A stretch of 14,468 bases of DNA, from contig JAIVHN010000066.1 in NCBI GenBank assembly GCA_020201015.1, forward strand, positions 1 through 14,468, written 5' to 3'. A program made the position numbers and the translations under genes. Source of the stretch: Spirochaeta sp. Its GTDB lineage: Bacteria; Spirochaetota; Spirochaetia; DSM-27196; SLAA01. The first letter of the stretch is position 1. Each line of letters begins with the position of its first letter. This document shows, piece by piece, positions 6,324 through 12,468 of the stretch. The notes below the pieces were generated by a model. That model was not told the DNA's origin, ran no database searches, and was given only the letters and a program-made list of their open reading frames with translations.

Positions 6324-7687
6324 GTTTAGTGCTGGTTGTCGACGACGAAGAGAGCATACGACAGGTTCTTAGCGATATCTTTGAAGATGAAGGTTACGAG
6401 GTGCTACGTGCCGAGGACGGGTTTGCGGCAATGGCCTTGCTGAAGACACATCCGGTAGACCTGGTACTGCTTGATGTGTGGCTCCCCAACAAGGGAGGAA
6501 TCGACGTTCTACGTGAGATCAAAGCCGAGTATCTGGCGGTGCAGGTAGTAATCATTTCCGGGCATGGAAACATCGACTTAGCGGTAAAGGCCGTGAAACT
6601 TGGTGCGTATGACTTCATTGAGAAACCGCTGAGCCTTGACCGGGTACTGACCGTGGCTAAGAACGCGCTTGAAGTTGAAAAGCTGAAACGAGAAAACCGT
6701 ACGCTTAAAGATGCCGTGCTTAAGAACGACGAGATGATCGGGCAGTCGGCTCCTATGCTTCAGGTGCTCGAACTCATAAATCAGAGTGCCGGTGGTGATA
6801 CACGCATACTCATTCTGGGGGAAAATGGAACTGGTAAGGAGCTTGTGGCTCGCGAGATACACAGACGTAGCGCCAGATCCGGCGGTCCCTTCGTAGAGGT
6901 AAACTGTGCGGCTATTCCGGATACACTCATTGAAAGTGAACTTTTCGGCCATGAGAAAGGCGCTTTTACCAGTGCCGTGTCACGCCGCACGGGGAAATTT
7001 GAGGCTGCAGACGGCGGTACTTTGTTTTTAGACGAGGTCGCCGACATGACACTCAGCGCACAAGCTAAGGTCTTACGGGTTGTTCAAGAAATGACCTTTG
7101 AGCGGGTCGGCGGAGAGAAGAGTTTGCATGTCGATGTTCGTATCATCAGTGCCACGAACAAGGACATTCAGGCCGAGATCCGGGCCGGACGCTTCCGTGA
7201 GGACCTCTTTTTTCGTCTCAACGTTATTCCTATTCAGGTGCCGCCTTTGCGGGAACGTCGTGAGGATATCCCCAGACTGGCCGAGCATTTTTTAGGGTCT
7301 TTTGCTCGCCCCGGAGCTACCGTTGCCAAGGGATTTACGCCGGAGGCAATGGATGCGCTTGTAAACTATCGCTGGCCCGGGAACGTTCGGGAATTGAAGA
7401 ATTTCGTGGAACGGATTACTATTATGAGCGACGAGGATACCATCGGTATCGAGTCGGTGCGGCGCTTCCTCGGCGAGATACATGCGGCCGAGGCTGATGA
7501 CACCGTGCTGAGCGAGTTTGAAGATATGGGGCTGAGTGAAGCGCGTGAAAGTTTTGAGAGGCGGTATATTGAGGGTAAGCTTGCTGAGCATGGCAACAAT
7601 ATTTCGCGCACCGCCGAGGCTTTGGGGGTCTATCCTTCAAATCTTCACGGCAAGATACGAAAGTATGGGATAAAGGTTGAGAAATGA
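6320..7687 (+). CDS. NtrX/NtrC-family sigma-54-dependent response regulator
   Basis: Complete 455-residue activator with three domains. Receiver domain (1-118): acidic pocket Asp8/Asp9, phosphoacceptor Asp52 in LVLLDVWLP, Ser80 and Lys102. AAA+ domain (about 140-370): Walker A GENGTGKE at 167-174, GAFTSA at 214-219, Walker B TLFLDE at 234-239, the arginine-finger region FREDLFFRL at 292-300, and WPGNVREL at 352-359. Fis-type HTH: NNISRTAEALGVYPSNLHGKI within 424-446. The GAFTSA loop, a variant of GAFTGA, is the part that touches sigma-54, so the protein is built to drive sigma-54 promoters even though the rpoN in this window is broken. The start overlaps the kinase stop (ATGA), giving a standard two-component pair, and its stop overlaps lexA the same way. 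NtrX is favoured over NtrC because the kinase is HAMP-type and membrane-anchored, but the exact subfamily is not certain. Confidence 0.9.
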   Translation: MSLVLVVDDEESIRQVLSDIFEDEGYEVLRAEDGFAAMALLKTHPVDLVLLDVWLPNKGGIDVLREIKAEYLAVQVVIISGHGNIDLAVKAVKLGAYDFIEKPLSLDRVLTVAKNALEVEKLKRENRTLKDAVLKNDEMIGQSAPMLQVLELINQSAGGDTRILILGENGTGKELVAREIHRRSARSGGPFVEVNCAAIPDTLIESELFGHEKGAFTSAVSRRTGKFEAADGGTLFLDEVADMTLSAQAKVLRVVQEMTFERVGGEKSLHVDVRIISATNKDIQAEIRAGRFREDLFFRLNVIPIQVPPLRERREDIPRLAEHFLGSFARPGATVAKGFTPEAMDALVNYRWPGNVRELKNFVERITIMSDEDTIGIESVRRFLGEIHAAEADDTVLSEFEDMGLSEARESFERRYIEGKLAEHGNNISRTAEALGVYPSNLHGKIRKYGIKVEK

Positions 7688-8304
7688 AAGACTTAACCCC
7701 TCGACAGCGCGAGGTACTTGAGTACATCGAACTTTTTATTGAAGAGAACAAGTATCCACCTACTATGCGGGAAATTTCGGGGAATTTTGGGATATCCGCC
7801 AAGGGTGCCTATGACCATGTGAAAGCACTTCAAAAAAAGGGGCGTCTCTCATTGGCCGGGAATCGCAGTCGCACCATTGAGGTGCTTGAAGCTTCCGGTG
7901 CTGATGTGGTGCACGGGCGTGATATCCATGTTGTGTCGGTTCCGATCTTAGGAAATGTTGCGGCCGGTCGCCCCCTACTGGCCGAGGAGAACTACGAAGG
8001 CAGTATCCCGGTTCCAAGCGCGTTCATTCGCGGACGTGACTGTTTTGCCCTGCATGTTCGTGGCGACAGTATGGAAGGTGCCGGCATTCACGAGGGCGAT
8101 ATTGCGGTTGTTGCGAGTCAGAGTACTGCCGAAAATGGAGATATCGTGGTTGCCATGGTTGATGAAGCAGTTACACTCAAGCGTTTCTTTATGGAAAAGA
8201 ACCGAGTTCAGTTGCGAGCTGAAAATCCAGCTTATCCTCCTATTTATACCCAGAATCTTCGCATTCTCGGGAAACTTGCACACCTCATTCGTAGCTATGA
8301 GTAA
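7684..8304 (+). CDS. lexA: LexA repressor (SOS regulator, self-cleaving)
   Basis: Repressor of 206 residues that holds down DNA-damage genes until RecA filament triggers self-cleavage. N-terminal winged HTH: LTPRQREVLEYIELFIEENK then PTMREISGNFGISAKGAYDHVKAL, of the type I know from spirochaetes such as Leptospira. The cleavage site is Ala94-Gly95 in NVAAGRP. Catalytic Ser129 in HVRGDSMEG and Lys166 in AVTLKRFF are both present and correctly spaced, so the protein should be active. The ATG overlaps the stop of the response regulator gene (ATGA), so there is no room for a dedicated upstream operator; an autoregulated promoter, if any, lies inside that gene. The 3' end overlaps holA by 8 bases. 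Confidence 0.93.
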   Translation: MKDLTPRQREVLEYIELFIEENKYPPTMREISGNFGISAKGAYDHVKALQKKGRLSLAGNRSRTIEVLEASGADVVHGRDIHVVSVPILGNVAAGRPLLAEENYEGSIPVPSAFIRGRDCFALHVRGDSMEGAGIHEGDIAVVASQSTAENGDIVVAMVDEAVTLKRFFMEKNRVQLRAENPAYPPIYTQNLRILGKLAHLIRSYE

Positions 8305-9310
8305 AGCCTCGCCCAAGGCACGAATCTTTCTCTTACTCGGTCCGGAACATGGAGAGAAGTTCGAGTACCTCGATGCGCTTCGACGCAAAATTTCTTCAAT
8401 GGTGGGTGAGGCGCCGGAGGAACACAAACTCTACAGTTTTGAGAGCAGCATTCGCGAGGCGGTCTCGTTGCTCCAGAGTCCTTCTTTATTCTCTTCGCAC
8501 ACGCTAGTTCGTGTCTTGGGTGCGGAGCAGTACAAACGGGTTGAAGATGTCAAGGTGCTGATTGATTACGCAGCACATCCGGCCGAGAACGGTACTCTTG
8601 TGCTTGAGAGCGATGCCCCCGGGATCGAAAAGAAAATTGAAGCATTGGTAATTCCGGAACGGAAAAAAATTTTCTGGGAGATGTTCGATAACCAGAAACA
8701 CGGATACGTTGTCGGCTACTTCCGCAAAAAGGGAGTCGCAATTGATCATGAGGCAGCTGAACTTTTGCTGGAGCTGGTTGAGAACGGTAGTGACGAGCTC
8801 CGCCGTGAGGCCGACCGTCTTTGTCTGATTTTTGGTAAAGGATCTCGCATTGCAGCCGAGGATGTCGAGCGTTACATCTTCCATAGCAAAGAAGAAAACG
8901 TTTTTACGCTCTTTGAGCAGATCGTGGCCGGAGACCTCGAGCGTGCGCTCGATATTCTTCAGCAGCTACAACTGGCTGGTACGGGGCAGGCTAATCAGAT
9001 ACTGGCGGGTCTCACCTGGCAGTTGCGCAACCTTCACGCCGTACGTTGTGCAGTTGACCGAGGCATGAGTGCGCCAGAGGCAACGGCCGCCTCTGGGGTT
9101 CGCGGTAAGCGGAATCAGAAGTTGTACGCGGCGGCGGCTCAGGCTATGGATACAAGCGCAGTGGAACGAGGACTCGAAGCTGCATGCAAGCTGACCGTTG
9201 AGTTACGTAGTACGCGACCGGCGGTACATTACGGGTTATTGTCCGACTTTGTGTTCCGACTCACTGTTGGTCGTGGGGCGCCGCGCCCGCGCCGGGCCAA
9301 CCCCCGGTAG
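8297..9310 (+). CDS. holA: DNA polymerase III delta subunit (clamp-loader subunit)
   Basis: Protein of 337 residues, close to the usual roughly 340. Delta opens the beta sliding clamp within the clamp loader. It shows the family layout: an opening strand ARIFLLLGPEHGEKFEYLDALRRKI (a degenerate P-loop-like region), FSSHTLVRVLGAEQYK, a segment NGTLVLESDAPGIEKKIEAL, then KHGYVVGYFRKKGVAIDHEAAELLLELVENGSDELRREADRLCLIF, and the collar-domain helices ENVFTLFEQIVAGDLERALDIL and ILAGLTWQLRNL. ATG 8297 was chosen because the homologous region starts there; in-frame sequence further upstream overlaps lexA. The last dozen residues (GRGAPRPRRANPR) are Arg/Pro-rich, lie antisense to uvrC, and may not be native; they coincide with the place where uvrC is cut short. 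Confidence 0.85.
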   Translation: MSKASPKARIFLLLGPEHGEKFEYLDALRRKISSMVGEAPEEHKLYSFESSIREAVSLLQSPSLFSSHTLVRVLGAEQYKRVEDVKVLIDYAAHPAENGTLVLESDAPGIEKKIEALVIPERKKIFWEMFDNQKHGYVVGYFRKKGVAIDHEAAELLLELVENGSDELRREADRLCLIFGKGSRIAAEDVERYIFHSKEENVFTLFEQIVAGDLERALDILQQLQLAGTGQANQILAGLTWQLRNLHAVRCAVDRGMSAPEATAASGVRGKRNQKLYAAAAQAMDTSAVERGLEAACKLTVELRSTRPAVHYGLLSDFVFRLTVGRGAPRPRRANPR

Positions 9311-10939
9311 CGCTTCCAGCGTCGACAAGCCAAGGTCCTTGCTCCGTGCCCGCTGATTAAAACCGGTGGCAAAGCGGTGGGCCTCGTCACGTGCTTGCTG
9401 CAGAATTCGCAGTGGCGGAGAGCCTTCCGGTAGGATCAACGGCGTCGAGTTGCCTGGCAGGAAAATCTCCTCGTTGCGCTTTGCCAGACCGACAACCTGC
9501 ATCTCACCTAATCCAATGGCGTTGAGAATTTCGGACGCCGCGTTCACCTGTCCAATACCGCCGTCAATAAGCACCAAGTCGGGGCGCGGCAATTTTTCAT
9601 TAATGATGCGGGTGTAACGCCGGGCAACCGCCTCGCGCATGGCGCCAAAATCGTCAATTCGTCCGTCCAGACTCTTGATGCGAAAGTGTCGGTAGGCGGC
9701 AGGGTTGGGAATTCCGTTCTGTAAGACCACCATCGAGGCTACGGTATGCTTTCCATCGAGGTGTGAGATATCAAAGCCTTCAATCACGAGCGGAGTGCGC
9801 GGAAGGCCGAGGAGGTCCCGGAGCTCCTCCAGCCCGGGCACGTTACCGGCCTCACGAATCCGTTTTTCCAGATCACTGCGGGCATTCTCAAGTGCGAGCC
9901 GGAGTACCGCACCGTCACGCCCGGTTGGGCTCTCAGGAATCTCAATCGAGACCTCAGTGTCGTGCATCCCCTGTAAATAGCGGTGGAAAGACTCGGTATC
10001 AACAGGGTGTGCGAGAATGAGGCGCTTGGGTAGGGGGCGAGTTCCGTCGTAGTACTGAACCAGGAACTGCTGAAGGTCTTCGCTTTCGGAGCCGAATACT
10101 ACCGAGTGGAAGACATCCCCCGACAAGAGCTTGCCGCCGCGCATCTGAAACACTGCAAAGGATGAGGAGTAGTCCTTGCGCACAAAGGCTACGTAGTCGC
10201 GTGCATCAGGGTCGGTGTCCATGACCTGTTGCTCTTCCTCAAGTCCGTGGACTGTTTGCATAGCGTCACGGAGCCGTGCGGCCTCCTCAAATCTTAGTTC
10301 GGCTGAAGCCGAGATCATCTGAGACTCAAGCTCATGCAGCAACTCTTCGGTATTACCTTGCAAAAGTTTATGAATACCGGCAATTTTCGCTTGATACTCC
10401 TCGTGCGTGGTTTTTCCGGCACACGGGGCACTACATCGACCTATGTGGTAGTACAAGCATGGATGAGGGCGTTTCTTTACAGCGCCGCGACATTTCCTGA
10501 GCGGGAACAGCCGCTCTATTAGCTCAAGATATCGGTCTACGCGGTGTATATCGGTGTAGGGGCCGTAGTACTGCGAGCCGTCCTGAATAAGACGCCGAGT
10601 GCGAAACACGCGGGGGTACTCTTCAGCTGTAATACGGATCATCGGGTAGGACTTTCCGTCCTTAAGATTTATGTTGTAGCGGGGTTGGTGCTCTTTTATG
10701 AGGTTGTTTTCAAGCAGCAGTGCTTCGTACTCATTGTTAGTCACGATGTAGTCGACGGTGTTGATACGTTGGACGAGTATGCCAGTCTTGCGGTCTTTGG
10801 TTCCGCGGAAGTAACTCGAGACGCGTGAGTAGAGATTTTTAGCCTTACCGACGTATATGATGACACCATCCTCGTCTTTCATAAGGTAGACACCGGGAGA
10901 ACGAGGAAAGAACTGCACCAAGCTTGTGTGTTTCTGCAT
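9236..10939 (-). CDS. uvrC: UvrC, excinuclease ABC subunit C, C-terminally truncated
   Basis: Nuclease that makes both incisions in nucleotide excision repair. From the ATG at 10939 it has 567 residues. GIY-YIG domain: PGVYLM at 15-20 and IIYVGKAKNL at 27-36. Four cysteines, Cys150, Cys161, Cys169 and Cys173, match the spacing of the iron-sulfur ligands reported for E. coli UvrC. UVR motif around 203-231. RNase H-like endonuclease: Asp390 in EGFDISHLDG, Asp459 in VLIDGGIGQ, His521 in RDEAHRFAT. The first HhH begins (LSTLEALPGVGPARARR), but then the protein changes to PTTNSESEHKVGQ and stops, about 43 residues earlier than E. coli UvrC, so the second HhH is missing. That end is antisense to the holA end. 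The (HhH)2 domain helps DNA binding and the 5' incision, so function may be impaired. Longer frames upstream of 10939 are antisense to the next gene and were rejected. Confidence 0.9.
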   Translation of the reverse strand: MQKHTSLVQFFPRSPGVYLMKDEDGVIIYVGKAKNLYSRVSSYFRGTKDRKTGILVQRINTVDYIVTNNEYEALLLENNLIKEHQPRYNINLKDGKSYPMIRITAEEYPRVFRTRRLIQDGSQYYGPYTDIHRVDRYLELIERLFPLRKCRGAVKKRPHPCLYYHIGRCSAPCAGKTTHEEYQAKIAGIHKLLQGNTEELLHELESQMISASAELRFEEAARLRDAMQTVHGLEEEQQVMDTDPDARDYVAFVRKDYSSSFAVFQMRGGKLLSGDVFHSVVFGSESEDLQQFLVQYYDGTRPLPKRLILAHPVDTESFHRYLQGMHDTEVSIEIPESPTGRDGAVLRLALENARSDLEKRIREAGNVPGLEELRDLLGLPRTPLVIEGFDISHLDGKHTVASMVVLQNGIPNPAAYRHFRIKSLDGRIDDFGAMREAVARRYTRIINEKLPRPDLVLIDGGIGQVNAASEILNAIGLGEMQVVGLAKRNEEIFLPGNSTPLILPEGSPPLRILQQARDEAHRFATGFNQRARSKDLGLSTLEALPGVGPARARRPTTNSESEHKVGQ

Positions 10940-10965
10940 AGCTGCCGATATTATTGTACAGAAGA
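10940..10965. promoter_or_regulatory. 26-bp divergent intergenic region with overlapping promoter-like boxes
   Basis: The start codons of uvrC (minus) and the LamG/FN3 gene (plus) are only 26 bp apart. TATTAT at 10949-10954 is a 5/6 match to a rightward -10 element, and TACAAT, read leftward from 10958 to 10953, is a 5/6 match to a leftward -10. The two overlap by two bases, so transcription in the two directions could compete. Neither has a good -35 hexamer, and neither gene has a clear ribosome-binding site, so very short leaders are possible. Based only on consensus matching. Confidence 0.3.
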
Positions 10966-12468
10966 ATGAGACAAACAAAAACATTTCCGACGGCGCAACT
11001 TGTATTTCTTCTCTTTTTTGCCGCTGCGGTGCTACCTGCACAAGAGAGTCGTGTTGAACTTGGCGGTACGCATGGCTGGCAGGACCGTCTGGCGTCAGCC
11101 GCAAATCTTGAGCTGGCTAGCGGACGGCGAGATATGCAGCAGCTGGTTCTTCGTCAGGGCGGGTATACTGCAGGGCCGGATACGGAACTGTATATTGATT
11201 TCGACTCGTCCAGCTTCCGCGACGAGACCGGCAACCATACGGTTGCGGGGCGCGAGGAGCGTACCGAGAGTCATGGGTATCGCGGAGCCGCTGCGGTTTT
11301 CCGTGGGAGTCAAGACGGATTACGCCTGCTGGGCAGCCGCGAAGGGATGTTTAGCCCCGGTGCCGTATGGGACGACTTCTCGTTAGAGTTTTACGTATAT
11401 CCGGCGGCACTCAGCGAACGAGAGCAAATTCTCTATTGGCAAGGGTCCCTCGGTACGGGCGCCAGTGCAATTGCACAGCAGTTGATTGTAGAGGTGCGAA
11501 ACCGAAGATTGCTATTTCGCTTCGATAATATGTTCTTTACACCGGACGGGACCTCCCGAACGGTCGAGGTGTCTGGACGAGACGGACTCATTCCACGACG
11601 CTGGACTCACCATATGTTGCGCTACGACGCCGATATCGGACTCCTTGAGTATCTCGTGGATGAGGTGCCGCAAGAAGTAATGCATATGACCCCTACTGGA
11701 ACTGAGTCGGGCGATACCTCACGGGTGCGCATCGGGAGCGGCAGTTCCGGCGAGCTACTTCTGGGTTCGCGCTTCACCGGATTTATCGATGAGCTCAGAT
11801 TAGAACGGGACTTCGTGGAAAATCCGTATACAGCTGCGTTGGTGAACGAAACCGGATCGGCAGTATCGCGCGTGATCGATCTTGGCAGGTCAACAGCGCG
11901 TCTGAGTCGTATCGACGCAGAGTACGCTACGCCGGGTGAGACCGACATATTTTTCGAGTATCGTATTGGTGAGAATAGGGTTGGAATGGATGCAGTTGAT
12001 GCCGAGTGGTCGCGGTTTACACCGAACCAGGACATGGAAACCCTGCCGCGAGGCCGTTACCTCCAGGTGCGTGCCGAGCTTTTTGCCGACGGGAATTTCG
12101 AACAAAGCCCGAGTATAACCTCAATAAGCCCGGTGTATGAATCGCCTCCGCCACCGGCGCCGCCGGTCCGAGTTATGGCCGAGGCACGGAATGGCTCGGT
12201 ACGCGTGCAGTGGAGTCCGGTGATGGATCCGGAGATCGAGGGCTATGTGGTGTACTACGGTACCCAATCGGGCCGCTATTTCTCAGGAGACAGTGACCTT
12301 GGATTATCTCCACTTGATGTTGGTCTTGAAACCGAGATAGAGATCACCGGTTTGGAGAACGGCCGACTTTATTATTTCGCGGTAGCGGCCTATGATCGCG
12401 CCGGAACGGTATATGAAACCGTACCGTCACGCGAGGTGAACGCTCGGCCCACAAGGCATGCGCAATGA
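10966..12468 (+). CDS. Secreted LamG-like/concanavalin-type domain protein with C-terminal fibronectin type III domain
   Basis: I do not recognise a named gene. The 500-residue product starts with a signal peptide (KTFPTAQLVFLLFFAAAVLPA, within 1-26) and should be exported to the periplasm or outer surface. Residues about 65-275 look like a LamG/jelly-roll domain: YIDFDSSSFRDETGNH, GAAAVFRG, FSLEFYVYPA, an RWTHHMLRYDA strand, LEYLVDEVPQE, and a closing GFIDELRLER, which is a characteristic LamG ending. A middle segment (about 300-390) is beta-rich, with repeated YRIGENRVG- and YLQVRAELFADG-like strands. A Pro-rich linker (PPPPAPP, about residues 395-401) precedes an FN3 domain (VRVQWSPVMDPEIEGYVVYY to LYYFAVAAYDRAG). 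Such modules bind glycans or proteins. ATG 10966 gives the complete signal peptide. The stop overlaps the TPR gene start (ATGA), so the two probably act together at the envelope. Confidence 0.7.
   Translation: MRQTKTFPTAQLVFLLFFAAAVLPAQESRVELGGTHGWQDRLASAANLELASGRRDMQQLVLRQGGYTAGPDTELYIDFDSSSFRDETGNHTVAGREERTESHGYRGAAAVFRGSQDGLRLLGSREGMFSPGAVWDDFSLEFYVYPAALSEREQILYWQGSLGTGASAIAQQLIVEVRNRRLLFRFDNMFFTPDGTSRTVEVSGRDGLIPRRWTHHMLRYDADIGLLEYLVDEVPQEVMHMTPTGTESGDTSRVRIGSGSSGELLLGSRFTGFIDELRLERDFVENPYTAALVNETGSAVSRVIDLGRSTARLSRIDAEYATPGETDIFFEYRIGENRVGMDAVDAEWSRFTPNQDMETLPRGRYLQVRAELFADGNFEQSPSITSISPVYESPPPPAPPVRVMAEARNGSVRVQWSPVMDPEIEGYVVYYGTQSGRYFSGDSDLGLSPLDVGLETEIEITGLENGRLYYFAVAAYDRAGTVYETVPSREVNARPTRHAQ

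Noticed and set aside
10942..10961. CTG...CAG as an SOS box between uvrC and the LamG/FN3 gene
   Set aside because: The gap between CTG and CAG is 14 bases rather than the 10 of the E. coli type, the centre is not an AT palindrome, and the LexA box of this lineage is unknown to me.
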